In this document: positions 30,673 through 40,105 of the stretch, piece by piece | How positions within the stretch are numbered: the first letter of the stretch is position 1 | How the letters are laid out: each line of letters opens with the position of its first letter | Origin: CAYFJV01 sp964460605 | Lineage (GTDB): Archaea > Nanobdellota > Nanobdellia > Woesearchaeales > GW2011-AR9 | DNA: 43,910 nt | NCBI GenBank assembly: GCA_964460605.1 | Contig: CAYWPT010000004.1 | Span: 1-43,910 of the forward strand | Direction: 5' to 3' | Made by a program: the position numbers and the translations under genes | Notes under the pieces: generated by a model | Database searches by the model: none | What the model was told of the DNA's origin: nothing | What the model saw: the letters and a program-made list of their open reading frames with translations, nothing else

Positions 30673-33600
30673 TCAAAGAACATTAAAACTTAAAGTAAAA
30701 GTCTCAACCTTTACAGAATACTCTTGTGTATGTTGAGCACTAACAACAGCATTTTTACTAATCTCAATTTGTTCAGCCCCCACTTTTTCTTTAATATCTT
30801 TAGTATAGGCAACTAAACGTGTATCCATGTTCAATGAAGTTTGAATGTGTAACTTAATCCTGTCAGCTCTTTTCAATCCAGCATCTTTACGCATACTTTG
30901 TACTTGGCGCATAATTTCTCGTGCATATCCTTCGGTCATTAAATCATCATTGTATTGAGTGTTTAAGTATACTAAACCGCCTTTGAATTCAGCAGCTTTG
31001 TATTGGTCGGGAATGTCATGTTTTACATCAAGCATATCTAGCGTGATTGCAATTTGTTGCTCTTCTAACTCAAAAGTGTAATCACCATCTCCTAAAGCTT
31101 TAGAAATTTCTTCAGCAGGAGTTACTTTAATCTCTTGAGCAATTTTTTGAGTTAATTTTCCATACTTTTTCCCAATAGCTGCAAAGTTAGCAGAGTATTC
31201 TTCTTTCAAGTCTGCCATTTTTTCTTGCACAGTTATTTTTTTAGCGTTCAATTGTTGTTCAAGTAATGGAGTTAACCTTTCAATCCCGTTCCTAAGTTGT
31301 GGATTAGTACTTACAAAAACAAATTCTTTTACTGGCCACCTAAGACCTAAACTTGCTTTTTCCCTAGTATTCAAAGCTGCTTGTAAAATTGATGCAAATA
31401 ATTGCATGTCCCTTTCAAGTTCTTCATTGATTTTTGAATCATCCACTTGTGGCCACATATAGTGTGATAATGATTTTTCTTCTAAAGTAAAGTGCTCTTT
31501 GAAGTTTAAGTAAAATGCTTCACAAATAAATGGGATTACTAATTGCATCATTTGGATACCTTCTAAAAAGACTTTACCCATGGTTCTTGCAACAGCTGCT
31601 TTCTCTTCTCTGCTACCTAAAGCAATTTTATCTCGTACTGATTGCACATAAGTTCTACTTAAATCTAAAAATAATTCTTCTAATGGAGTAATAACTTCAT
31701 CTAATCTATATGTTTCCATTAATTCAGTTACTTCTTTTTTTGTACTCTCTAATCGTGAGAGCATAAACTTTTCTTCATTAGCTAAATGCTGCTCGACATC
31801 TTGCATTGGCAAAGTGAAAGGATTAATGTTTGCTTCATTTCCTAAATCAATGAGCATCTTGTGTAAGTTCCACATAATATTCATGTTTCTTGACTTTACA
31901 GTTAACTCATCCCATGAAAAATTAATATCTTCACCAGCATTATTTTGAGTCATGTAGTAACGCATAGTATCTACTGAACTTTTGTCAATAACCTCGTAAG
32001 GAGAGATAACGTTTCCAATACTTTTACTCATCTTTACGCCATCAACATCAGTTACAAAACCATGCATGTACACTGATTTGAAACTTGGTTTATCAAGAGC
32101 AAGCATGGAAGCCACCATCAATAAATTGTACCAACCACGAATCTGATCTTTACCTTCCAGAATAAAATCTACTGGGAACCATTGATCAAGTAAATCTGGG
32201 TTAGTTGGATAATCTAAACAGTTCCATGAGGTTGTTCCTGCATCAATCCATACATCTAGAACATCAGGCACTCTTCGATAGGTTTTTCCATTCTTTTTGA
32301 TAAGAACATCATCAATATGGGGGATGTGCATTTCTTCAACTTTTACCCCAGATAATTCTTCTAATTCTTTTAAATTTTCAACAACAATATAATCATCATC
32401 GTTCTCTTCGTTAATCCAGATTGGTACTGGTGTTCCCCAATACCTTTGTTTAGTAATAGAGTTGTCTCTTAAATTTTCTAACCATGAAGTGAATGCGTTT
32501 TTACCTGCTTCAGGGTTCCACTTAATCTTTTTATTTGCAGCAAGCATTTGTTCTTTAAGATCTTCAACTTTGAAGAACCATTGTTTAGTTGTTCTAAAAA
32601 TAACTGGTTCATGACTTCTCTCACCATGAGGATAATCGTGTACATAAGTCTCTTTTGCTAAGAGTGCATCTGCCCAATGAATTGCTTGGATAAATTTAAC
32701 ATCATCTGTTTTTGCTTTGTAACCAGAGAATTGCCCAAGGTTTTGGAAAAATCCTGCTTCATCCACACAATTGAATGGAAGAATTTTGTTCTCATGTCCT
32801 ACCTCATAATCCTCAGGACCGCAACCTGGTGCACAGTGTACTAAACCAGTGCCTGCAGAATCGTCAACATATTCTTTGCTCAGAAGAATAGAATAAAGTT
32901 TAGGGTTTTCTTGTAATTCTTTAGGGAAGTGTTCTTTAACATTAAGAGGGTGCCTATACTTTTTTCCTTCTAATGTTGCTCCCTTATATTCTCCTAGTAA
33001 CTTATAATCATCTTTTTCTACTTTTGCTTTTTCTAAAACCTTTTCATGTAATGATTTTGCTAGTGTCCAAATTTCTTCACCCACTTTTACATCAACATAA
33101 TCTAATTCTGGGTTCACCATTATTGCTAAATTTAATGGAATTGTCCAAGGAGTAGTTGTCCATACCACAAAATAATGTTGTGGATTATCAACAGATTGTA
33201 ATTTTACATAAATTGAAGTATCTTTGATATTCTTATATTCTAATTCATGTTTAGCTACAGAAGTTTGTGTTGCAGCATCCCAATGCATTGTTCTCAGACC
33301 CCTATAGAGTCTTCCTTTTTTATGAGCTTGAGATATTAACCACCATTCTGCTTGCATAAACGCGTTGGAAATTGGTTGATAAGGGTTAGTAAAATCTAAA
33401 CTAGCCCCAATACGTTGGAAATCAACGTTCATTTTTTCCATCATCTCAATACAGAACTTTTTACATTCTTGAGTGAATTTTTCTACACCAAATTTTTCAA
33501 TGTCTACCTTGTCCTTTAATTCAAATTTAGCCATTACTTTTTGTTCAGTCGGAAGACCATGCATATCATAACCCATCCTGTCCCAAACATTAAAACCATT

Positions 33601-33813
33601 CATACGTTTGTACCTTAAGACCATGTCTTTGAGTGCCATGTTCCAAGCGTGTCCTAAATGAATTCTTCCACTGGTATATGGTGGACCTTCTAAAAAGTAA
33701 TATTTTTTTCCGTCTTTATTCCTTTTTCTGAGATCTTCTACTACTTCATTAGCTTTCCAGAATTGTAGAATTGAAGGTTCAATTTCTTTAGGTTTAAATG
33801 AGCTATACTTCAT
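30673..33813 (-). CDS. ileS: Isoleucyl-tRNA synthetase
   Basis: Class I synthetase for isoleucine, 1046 residues, the size of archaeal/eukaryotic enzymes. The HIGH motif is HLGHAWN in GPPYTSGRIHLGHAWN, the editing domain (CP1) has VVWTTTPWTIPLNLAIMVNP and GTGLVHCAPGCGPEDYEVG, and KMSKSIGNVISPYEV gives the KMSKS site. The tRNA-binding C-terminal domain follows. It lacks the bacterial C-terminal zinc motif. All key sites look intact. TATA-like box about 25 bases before the start. Confidence 0.97.
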   Translation of the reverse strand: MKYSSFKPKEIEPSILQFWKANEVVEDLRKRNKDGKKYYFLEGPPYTSGRIHLGHAWNMALKDMVLRYKRMNGFNVWDRMGYDMHGLPTEQKVMAKFELKDKVDIEKFGVEKFTQECKKFCIEMMEKMNVDFQRIGASLDFTNPYQPISNAFMQAEWWLISQAHKKGRLYRGLRTMHWDAATQTSVAKHELEYKNIKDTSIYVKLQSVDNPQHYFVVWTTTPWTIPLNLAIMVNPELDYVDVKVGEEIWTLAKSLHEKVLEKAKVEKDDYKLLGEYKGATLEGKKYRHPLNVKEHFPKELQENPKLYSILLSKEYVDDSAGTGLVHCAPGCGPEDYEVGHENKILPFNCVDEAGFFQNLGQFSGYKAKTDDVKFIQAIHWADALLAKETYVHDYPHGERSHEPVIFRTTKQWFFKVEDLKEQMLAANKKIKWNPEAGKNAFTSWLENLRDNSITKQRYWGTPVPIWINEENDDDYIVVENLKELEELSGVKVEEMHIPHIDDVLIKKNGKTYRRVPDVLDVWIDAGTTSWNCLDYPTNPDLLDQWFPVDFILEGKDQIRGWYNLLMVASMLALDKPSFKSVYMHGFVTDVDGVKMSKSIGNVISPYEVIDKSSVDTMRYYMTQNNAGEDINFSWDELTVKSRNMNIMWNLHKMLIDLGNEANINPFTLPMQDVEQHLANEEKFMLSRLESTKKEVTELMETYRLDEVITPLEELFLDLSRTYVQSVRDKIALGSREEKAAVARTMGKVFLEGIQMMQLVIPFICEAFYLNFKEHFTLEEKSLSHYMWPQVDDSKINEELERDMQLFASILQAALNTREKASLGLRWPVKEFVFVSTNPQLRNGIERLTPLLEQQLNAKKITVQEKMADLKEEYSANFAAIGKKYGKLTQKIAQEIKVTPAEEISKALGDGDYTFELEEQQIAITLDMLDVKHDIPDQYKAAEFKGGLVYLNTQYNDDLMTEGYAREIMRQVQSMRKDAGLKRADRIKLHIQTSLNMDTRLVAYTKDIKEKVGAEQIEISKNAVVSAQHTQEYSVKVETFTLSFNVL

Positions 33814-33863
33814 AGTGCAATGTGAATGGGAATTCTTTTAAAAAACTATTGATAGAAGATACT

Positions 33864-34940
33864 TTATTTCAAGTTAATAACGTAACCACGACCACGCTTA
33901 ATACGCTCTATCTGTTCTTGGAATTCTAAACCGTTGAGAATAGTTAAAACTGTCTCTTCAGGTAAGTGTGATAATTCTTTCATAAATTTACTTTGAGGCA
34001 CAGAACCACCATTAGCTTTTAAGATTCTGAGTACTTGTGAGACATATTTAGCGCTGTCCTCATCTATCTCTGGTGTTGTACTTGCTTCCTCTACTTTAGT
34101 ACTTTTCTTTTTCTCAGCTTCTTCTAATAATTCACCAGCATCAAATAATTCGCTTTCAAGTGCAAAGGTTTCTTCATCAACTTCAACTTCAACGTCTTTA
34201 GCAACTTCTTTTTCCTGTACATCTTCTAAAACTTCTTTTGTTTTATTTACTTGCACCTTAGTTGATTTTTCAACTTTGACTTCTTTCTCTTCTTCTTTGA
34301 TAAGTTCATCTAGCATTTCAGCTGTTAGTTCTTGATTTTTAGCTTCTACTGTTATGGAGGGTGTTTTTTCCTCTTTTTTTGAAACTTCTTCTTTTTTCTC
34401 TACAACTTTTTTTGTTGCCTTTGGCCCAGAGCCAATAGTGATCTCCTTTATTTTTGTAGTTTCCTTTTTTGTATCAGGTTTTTTATTTTTTCTTAGTCTG
34501 TTTCTGAGTAAGAAGAGCGTAAAGAATAAAACAAAGAAGAGTACAAATGTTAATAATAACTCTTTTAAGAATAATGCCGGGCTTGCGAATTTAGCTAAAG
34601 TAAAGCTTTCATCAAATAAAGATTCTTGTTGCGCATAATTTGGGAATAATACTAAATCGTGATATTGTTTTTCATTACCAATTACTCCAACTTCTTCTGT
34701 AGTTCCAAATTTATCAGAGCTTGCAGTGATAGTATAAGTTCCAGGTTCTACTTGAAAACGATAAATACCATTCTCAGAATAAATCTCTTGTACTGGGTTT
34801 GTTGAAATACTTACAGTAACACTCTCAATTAAACTTAATTTATGATTATATAAATTACCTTCCAATGTCAGAGCTTGAGCTGACGTAATAAGAATTAAAA
34901 GTATACTCAAAAATACAAATACTCTGAGTCTTGTCTTCAT
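33864..34940 (-). CDS. Exported/membrane winged-helix protein with carboxypeptidase-regulatory-like domain (long paralogue)
   Basis: 358 residues from MKTRLRV (34940), which fits the TATA-like box (centre about 34965); a start six bases earlier is also open. Layout: signal peptide (VFVFLSILLILITSAQA), an external beta domain beginning LEGNLYNHKLSLIESVTVSI and GTYTITASSDKF, like the carboxypeptidase regulatory fold, a membrane helix (LTFVLFFVLFFTLFLLRN), a long Glu/Lys linker, and a C-terminal winged helix ending with a basic tail, RIKRGRGYVINLK. This is the plan of COG2512-type predicted membrane-bound transcription regulators: an outside sensor joined to an inside DNA-binding domain. Confidence 0.8.
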   Translation of the reverse strand: MKTRLRVFVFLSILLILITSAQALTLEGNLYNHKLSLIESVTVSISTNPVQEIYSENGIYRFQVEPGTYTITASSDKFGTTEEVGVIGNEKQYHDLVLFPNYAQQESLFDESFTLAKFASPALFLKELLLTFVLFFVLFFTLFLLRNRLRKNKKPDTKKETTKIKEITIGSGPKATKKVVEKKEEVSKKEEKTPSITVEAKNQELTAEMLDELIKEEEKEVKVEKSTKVQVNKTKEVLEDVQEKEVAKDVEVEVDEETFALESELFDAGELLEEAEKKKSTKVEEASTTPEIDEDSAKYVSQVLRILKANGGSVPQSKFMKELSHLPEETVLTILNGLEFQEQIERIKRGRGYVINLK

Positions 34941-35055
34941 GCACATTATGTGTGAATTTTAATTTAAATACTTTGTTATGCTTGAAGAAATAGTATTAGA
35001 ATAGATTGCTTGCATTATCTTAATCTTTAAATATGTCTTTTTCGCTTAAGAATGT

Positions 35056-35652
35056 ATGAAAAGGTTCTTAGCATTAATGGTCCTTGTACTTTTTTTGGTA
35101 TCTTTAGGGATTGTCATTGCAGATAATCATGAAGAAGGTGATTTGCTTCCCAGAGTTATGCATGTTATAGAATTAGCTGAGTTTAAATCAAGTTCTTCTC
35201 TAGATAAAGAGTTTTTTGTAGAGAAATTAGAAACATTTGCTGTGCTTGAACAAGAATTAGCTGAGAGTGATGATATAGGTAGAATAAAAGACATCCATTC
35301 AGAGATTCAAGCAGAATGGGGAGAATGTATTTTATTAGTGCGTTATACTGCAGTAGAAAGTAAAAAAGCTGAGTTAGCTGATTTCTTTGCTTTTAAAGAA
35401 GATATACAAGAAGCTCTTTTTTATCGTGGACGTATCTCTTTAGCTCGAGGTGGAGACAAAGATAGAATTAGTCAAAGTATTGCTTCGTTTAATTCTAAGT
35501 TGAGTGAAGCTGAGAGCATGTTTACTTCTGTAGCTTCAATTAGGAAAGGTGATGCAGGCAGTTTAAATGATGTTTTTGCTTCATTGGAAGAAGTTGAAGT
35601 GAAATTGTTAGAAGCGCAAGAAATAATGCAAGAGTTTGTTTTGAGTAATTAG
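35056..35652 (+). CDS. Secreted helical protein
   Basis: 198 residues. Signal peptide KRFLALMVLVLFLVSLGIVIADN at 2-24. The rest is almost all helical and charged, for example LDKEFFVEKLETFAVLEQEL and SIASFNSKLSEAESMFTSVA, with one cysteine. A TATA-like TTTAAATA box (about 35026-35033) stands 27 bases before the ATG. It is divergent from one membrane winged-helix gene and convergent with the other, so it may be their target or ligand; this is only positional inference. No known family. Confidence 0.7.
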   Translation: MKRFLALMVLVLFLVSLGIVIADNHEEGDLLPRVMHVIELAEFKSSSSLDKEFFVEKLETFAVLEQELAESDDIGRIKDIHSEIQAEWGECILLVRYTAVESKKAELADFFAFKEDIQEALFYRGRISLARGGDKDRISQSIASFNSKLSEAESMFTSVASIRKGDAGSLNDVFASLEEVEVKLLEAQEIMQEFVLSN

Positions 35653-35654
35653 AT

Positions 35655-36419
35655 TTATTTAAGAATTATCACATTACCTCGTCCTTTCTTGATTTTTTCA
35701 ATCTTTCCTTTGTGGACAAGGTCTGTTAATACTAAACTCACCTTAGCTTCAGATATATCCATGAGCTCTTTTCTGAGTTGTTTTTGGGAAACTCTTCCTT
35801 CGTTAGTTTTTAAAAATGTAAGTACTCTCTTTGATAAAACATCATCTGATTCTTCCTTAGTTTTAGGTTCGGATTCTTTTACTAAATCTGCTTTCTCTTC
35901 TTCAGATTCTACTTTTTTTTCTTTCTTAGGTTCTTCTACTTTTGGCTCTTCTTTCTTCTTTTCATCTTTGAAAACTTTAGTTCTCAATAGTACAAAAAGT
36001 CCAATTCCTATGAATGCCAATAATACAATAAGGTCTATACTCAAACCATATTTGGGATCTATTTCAATATCTGCAGTGTTTGGATCTAAATCATCCCATA
36101 AATCATCTTCATCAGCAAAACTTGGGAATAAGAATAAGTCATATATTATATCATCTTCTTGAATTGATATAGATTCCACCGCTTCTAAATCAGCCCATCT
36201 TGCCTTTAGAATATAATCACCCTTTGCTAATTCAAAAGAATATGTTGAGCTTTCTGCTAAGATTTTCTGAGTAGTATCACCACTAATATCTATGATTGCA
36301 TCATTTAACTCATTTAATTGATAATCATAGATGATTCCTGAGATAGTCGTAGCTGATGCTGGTTGTATTGTTAATAAAATCATAGATATAATAAATAATA
36401 CAGATAAATAAAGTTTCAT
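35655..36419 (-). CDS. Exported/membrane winged-helix protein, short paralogue
   Basis: 254 residues with the same plan as the neighbour at 33864-34940: signal peptide (LYLSVLFIISMILLTIQPAS), external beta domain (ISGIIYDYQLNELNDAIIDI, KGDYILKARWADL), a membrane helix (LIVLLAFIGIGLFVLLRTKV), a charged linker and a C-terminal winged helix (VSQKQLRKELMDISEAKVSL) ending KIKKGRGNVIILK. The C-terminal ends match closely: IERIKRGRGYVINLK in one and IEKIKKGRGNVIILK in the other. Likely a diverged duplicate of the COG2512-type regulator. TATA-like box about 36439-36450. Confidence 0.8.
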   Translation of the reverse strand: MKLYLSVLFIISMILLTIQPASATTISGIIYDYQLNELNDAIIDISGDTTQKILAESSTYSFELAKGDYILKARWADLEAVESISIQEDDIIYDLFLFPSFADEDDLWDDLDPNTADIEIDPKYGLSIDLIVLLAFIGIGLFVLLRTKVFKDEKKKEEPKVEEPKKEKKVESEEEKADLVKESEPKTKEESDDVLSKRVLTFLKTNEGRVSQKQLRKELMDISEAKVSLVLTDLVHKGKIEKIKKGRGNVIILK

Positions 36420-36686
36420 AATTTTTCAAAAATTGAATAGTATAAAAATCTTGTTAAAAATTAATAATTTCGCCCAATCTCTTAAAAATCTACTCTGTTT
36501 TATCATCTAGCGGTTATTTCAACCCGGAGATTTAATTTAAAGAAGAATAAAGTTTTGTAAAGAGTTAGAAGAAAAATATCACCTTATTTGTTAGTGATTC
36601 TAAAAGTATCTTTAAAAAGAAGATTGAAGATTGTAAATGTCATAACACAAAATTAAAGAGGTTGAGAGACTTCAGAGGTTAAAAAA
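36420..36686. other. Intergenic region of 267 bases with divergent promoters
   Basis: Holds a TATA-like box for the short winged-helix gene (about 36439-36450, minus) and one for the secreted helical protein (TTTAAAAA near 36610, plus). The plus-strand message would have a leader of about 50 bases ending in GAGGT about nine bases before the ATG. No tRNA, clear hairpin or convincing small gene was seen. Confidence 0.4.
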
Positions 36687-37730
36687 ATGGTTAAAAAAAT
36701 AATGGGATTGTTATTACTTATGGTAATGATGATGAGTATGGTTCCTGTAGCATTTGCTCAAACAGATTCTACAGCTGATGATAATATAGTGGACGATGAA
36801 TCAGATGTATTAACATCTATAAAAAATGAAAAGACTAGGATTAAATTAATTGATGGAGAATTATTTAAAGTTAAAAGAACTAAAGAAATAAGTAAAATAG
36901 GTGTAGATTTCCAAAAAAAGAAAATTTCAGCTAAAGATAAAGTAAAAGAATTTAAAAAAGATTTAGAAAGATTACAAAATTTAAAAGAAAATCATAAAGA
37001 AAAAAAAGAGAAATATTTAATCAAAAGTAAAGATGCTAAGAGATTACATAAAGAACTTAGAGAGTGCAGGTCAACACAAGAGGATTGTAGTGATTTATTT
37101 CATAAAAGAAATAATATAATTAGACAACAAATTTTATCAGCATCTGAATACATTACATCAGCTTTAGATAAATTAGAAAATCGTGTTGAAGCCTCAGAAA
37201 CTTTAGATGAAGATGAGAAGGATTTTCTTTTTGAAGAAATCGCAACTGACAGATTAGCTATAGAAAATGCAGTAAATAATCTTAAAGGATTAAGTGAAGA
37301 TGAAGACGTTAACGGTGAAGAAATCCGTGAAGCAATTAAAGAGCTAAAAGTTGTTATGAAGACAGCACATCCTAATTTTAAATGGACAATTGCTATATTA
37401 ATTAATAGTAAAATTAATGGAATTGTAGAAGATTTTGATACTAGTGTTGAAAAAATTGAAGATAAGATTAGTTTAGCTGAAGAAGAAGGATACGACACAT
37501 CAAATCTTGAAGATTTATTAGGGGAATATGATACATTAGTTGAAAATGCTAGAAACAATCATCAAGCCGCCCAGGATTTGTACATCTCTGCATTTAATGA
37601 TGGAAGAAATCAAGATGTTGCAGAAGAAGGACGTGCCTTACAACAAGATGCTCGTGAAAATCTTCGTGAAGCTAAAAGTGTTCTTAAAAAAATATTCCAA
37701 GAATTAAGAACTTTAGAAGCTAGTGAATAG
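36687..37730 (+). CDS. Secreted coiled-coil protein
   Basis: 347 residues. Signal peptide IMGLLLLMVMMMSMVPVAFA ends at about residue 24 (after QT). The rest is long charged helix: DKVKEFKKDLERLQNLKENH, a two-Cys segment (LRECRSTQEDCSDL), and DTSVEKIEDKISLAEEEGYD. It resembles the DPANN secreted helical proteins with several Lys/Glu coiled coils, but I can name no family. Arginines are mostly AGA early and CGT late in the gene. GAGGT precedes the start and a terminator-like hairpin follows. Confidence 0.7.
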   Translation: MVKKIMGLLLLMVMMMSMVPVAFAQTDSTADDNIVDDESDVLTSIKNEKTRIKLIDGELFKVKRTKEISKIGVDFQKKKISAKDKVKEFKKDLERLQNLKENHKEKKEKYLIKSKDAKRLHKELRECRSTQEDCSDLFHKRNNIIRQQILSASEYITSALDKLENRVEASETLDEDEKDFLFEEIATDRLAIENAVNNLKGLSEDEDVNGEEIREAIKELKVVMKTAHPNFKWTIAILINSKINGIVEDFDTSVEKIEDKISLAEEEGYDTSNLEDLLGEYDTLVENARNNHQAAQDLYISAFNDGRNQDVAEEGRALQQDARENLREAKSVLKKIFQELRTLEASE

Positions 37731-37833
37731 TTCCAGAAGTAATCAAAGATTACTATTGTGCAAATAAAGTAGTTTCTTTATTTTGCCATTTTCTTTTTTT
37801 TATTATTATATAACATTCTTACTTAAACCCAAC

Positions 37834-37871
37834 GAGTACTCAGGGAATCGCCTCTTTTTCCCTGGGTGCTC
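37834..37871 (+). terminator. Hairpin terminator after the secreted coiled-coil gene
   Basis: GAGTACTCAGGGA (37834-37846) pairs with TCCCTGGGTGCTC (37859-37871) with two G-U pairs and a 12-base loop, then TTATTTTCTT. A 13-bp stem is strong for this AT-rich genome. Confidence 0.6.
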
Positions 37872-37880
37872 TTATTTTCT

Positions 37881-37996
37881 TGACAAATATGTCACACTTC
37901 CCCCCACAATTTTTATAAGTAATTAAAGTATATTCTAGAGCACATAGTTAAAATGTCACAGTAGTGACTTTAAAAGAAATGACAGAGGAAGATTAA
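37881..37996 (+). promoter_or_regulatory. Promoter with paired TGTCACA motifs
   Basis: A TATA-like TTTTTATAAG (about 37911-37920) is flanked by two TGTCACA copies (37890-37896, 37954-37960). Each copy belongs to an inverted repeat: TGACA/TGTCA (37881-37894) and GTCAC/GTGAC (37955-37968). The arrangement suggests a regulator binding at both sides of the promoter. Confidence 0.4.
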
Positions 37997-38053
37997 ATGG
38001 CTAACAAAAATCAAAGATTTTTGGGACCCATTTTAAAACTAGGAGAAATTTAA
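37997..38053 (+). CDS. Possible 18-codon leader peptide
   Basis: ATG at 37997, preceded by GAGGAAG, encodes MANKNQRFLGPILKLGEI and stops two bases before the next ATG. The codons AAACTAGGAGAAATT also hold the ribosome-binding site (AGGAG) of the following gene, so translating the leader could alter its initiation. Short, so chance remains possible. Confidence 0.35.
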   Translation: MANKNQRFLGPILKLGEI

Positions 38054-38054
38054 A

Positions 38055-39929
38055 ATGGCTAAGAAAGCGACTAAGAAGACTACAGATAAAAAAAGAAAAA
38101 ATAACGATAAACCGACATTACCTAAAATGTCTCCAGAGATGGAGAAAAAGTATGCAAAATTAAAATCAAAATTAGACAAATTTGAAAAGAAAGTTGTGGA
38201 AAAGTTTGGTGATTATATTATGGGGATTGCTATCATGCCCCCAGCAAAACCTAAACCAGCTCATCCTGGTGCTCCAAAAGCTTCTGCAAAGGAAGAAAAA
38301 AAGCCTAATCCAGATAGAGTTGATTTAATAGTTATTGTGGATGACACCACCTCCAAAAAGATGAACAAAGATGAACTACATAAAAAGTTCTCAACTATTA
38401 TTGACAAAATTGCAGAAGAGATCGATAAAAATCTTTATACACAAAGTGTTCTCTTAACAGACATCTGGCAAAATTGTTACGATGGTAAACATGACCTTAA
38501 CAAATTAATTGCTATGTCTACAGTAATCTATGATACAGGTATGCTCTCAGCTATTAAAATTTCTGAAATCCATAAAAGTATGGTGATCAAAAAGTTCGAG
38601 AAGTATATCGTAAGTTATGTTCTTGGTGGATCACTCACACAAGGTAGAGCAACACCCTCAAGTGATATTGATGTATGGATAGTAATTGATGATACTGATG
38701 TAAAAAAGATGTCTCGTGCTGAATTAAAAGACAAATTGAGGGGAATCATTATTAGTATGGGTATTGAAGCTGGTGAACTCACTGGCATCAAAAACAAATT
38801 GAATATTCAATGTTGGATTTTAACAGAATATTGGGACGCTTTGAAGGAAGCTAACCCAGTAATGTTTACTTTACTTCGTGATGGTGTACCATTTTATGAT
38901 AGAGGTATGTTTATGCCTTGGAAACAATTGCTTAGAATGGGTAAAATCAAACCAAGTAGAGAATCTATTGACATGTTTATGGACTCAGGTCGTAAAATGA
39001 TTAAACGTGTTGAATATGATATGAAAAGGATTGGTATGGATGATTTATTCTATGCAGTACTTACCCCATCACAAGCAGCATTAATGCTTTATGGTGTAGC
39101 TCCACCTACTCCAAGAGAAACAGTAGAAATTATGGAAGATGTTTTTGTGAAAAAAGAAAAACTTCTTGAGAAAAAGTATGTTGACATTCTCAAAGGCCAC
39201 ATTAAAGTTAGAAAAGAACTTGAACACGGGAGTAGAAAAGAAATTTCTGGTAAAGAGATTGATGCTATGATCAAAGATACTAAAGATTTCATGAACAGAA
39301 TTGAGAAATTGTTTGAACAAATTGAAGAACAACATAACGCAAAAACAATTGATCACCTTTATGATGAAGTCTTAACCATCTCACGCGATATTTTACGTGG
39401 AGAAGGTTTTGATAAGATCAAAGATACTGAAGTTATAAAGAAATTTGAGGATGAATTAGTTAGTACTGGAAAAATTCCTAAAAAATTCTTAAGTGACTTA
39501 GAAGAAATTGTTTCTGCTAAAAAGAAATTTGATCAAGGAAAACTTAACAAAGTCGAAATTGAGAAAGCACGTAAATCAAGCATTGGTTTAATCAGATACT
39601 TAGTTGAATACATGCAAAGAAAACGTGGAAGATCACTTGAACGTGCTAAGATCAGAGTAAAACATGGTAAGAAGTTTGGTGAAATTACTTTACTTGGTAA
39701 AGAAGGCTTTGTTATCATGGATATCGATGCTCGTGAGAACTTAGAGATTTTCAAAGGCCCTATTGATGAAAAAGGAAGTTTAGGTGCCTTATCTAAAAGT
39801 AATTTAGAAGAATTTGAAGCTGCATTAGCAAAAGCCAACTTTTCTGAAAGAGTTTTCATCAAAGAAGCAATCTTTGAAGACTTGAAGAAAATCTTTGGTC
39901 GTGATGTAGAAGTTCTTCTGCATTATTAA
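38055..39929 (+). CDS. Tandem nucleotidyltransferase-fold protein
   Basis: 624 residues. A Lys-rich tail (1-25) leads into two copies of a polymerase-beta-like nucleotidyltransferase domain. The second copy (about 180-310) has the complete GGSLTQGRATPSSDIDVWIV: GGS at 191-193 and the metal pair Asp204/Asp206. The first (about 40-175) keeps strand VDLIVIVDD and a later LLTDIW block matching ILTEYW of copy two, but the GGS is lost and a Pro/Ala-rich insert lies there, so it is probably inactive. Helical segments (about 310-500) and a basic C-terminal part (MQRKRGRSLERAKIRVKHGK) follow. It could modify RNA, protein or a nucleotide; unknown. Confidence 0.8.
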   Translation: MAKKATKKTTDKKRKNNDKPTLPKMSPEMEKKYAKLKSKLDKFEKKVVEKFGDYIMGIAIMPPAKPKPAHPGAPKASAKEEKKPNPDRVDLIVIVDDTTSKKMNKDELHKKFSTIIDKIAEEIDKNLYTQSVLLTDIWQNCYDGKHDLNKLIAMSTVIYDTGMLSAIKISEIHKSMVIKKFEKYIVSYVLGGSLTQGRATPSSDIDVWIVIDDTDVKKMSRAELKDKLRGIIISMGIEAGELTGIKNKLNIQCWILTEYWDALKEANPVMFTLLRDGVPFYDRGMFMPWKQLLRMGKIKPSRESIDMFMDSGRKMIKRVEYDMKRIGMDDLFYAVLTPSQAALMLYGVAPPTPRETVEIMEDVFVKKEKLLEKKYVDILKGHIKVRKELEHGSRKEISGKEIDAMIKDTKDFMNRIEKLFEQIEEQHNAKTIDHLYDEVLTISRDILRGEGFDKIKDTEVIKKFEDELVSTGKIPKKFLSDLEEIVSAKKKFDQGKLNKVEIEKARKSSIGLIRYLVEYMQRKRGRSLERAKIRVKHGKKFGEITLLGKEGFVIMDIDARENLEIFKGPIDEKGSLGALSKSNLEEFEAALAKANFSERVFIKEAIFEDLKKIFGRDVEVLLHY

Positions 39930-40009
39930 TTATTATTTTTTTATTCTTAATAAATATCTTAACAAAGTGATATTTAGTGTTGTAAAATATAATCAGTTGA
40001 TTAATAATT
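39930..40009. terminator. T-rich end of the nucleotidyltransferase gene
   Basis: A run rich in T (TATTTTTTTATTCTT, about 39932-39950) just after the stop codon fits archaeal U-tract termination. Nothing else was seen up to the small membrane gene. Confidence 0.35.
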
Positions 40010-40105
40010 CTAAACTACCATACCTTTAGTAATAGCTAACAAAATTAGAATTAATGTAAAGAAAAACAAGATTATGTGTAAAATATCATCTAAGTCAAAA
40101 TTCAT
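40010..40105 (-). CDS. Tiny membrane protein, 31 residues
   Basis: ATG at 40105 on the minus strand encodes MNFDLDDILHIILFFFTLIL and a further 11 residues ending LLAITKGMVV. A short acidic N-terminus is followed by one membrane helix. The start overlaps the stop of the gene before it by one base (TAATG), the usual sign of coupled translation. That overlap, with two membrane-type peptides in a row, is the main evidence it is real. Confidence 0.5.
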   Translation of the reverse strand: MNFDLDDILHIILFFFTLILILLAITKGMVV

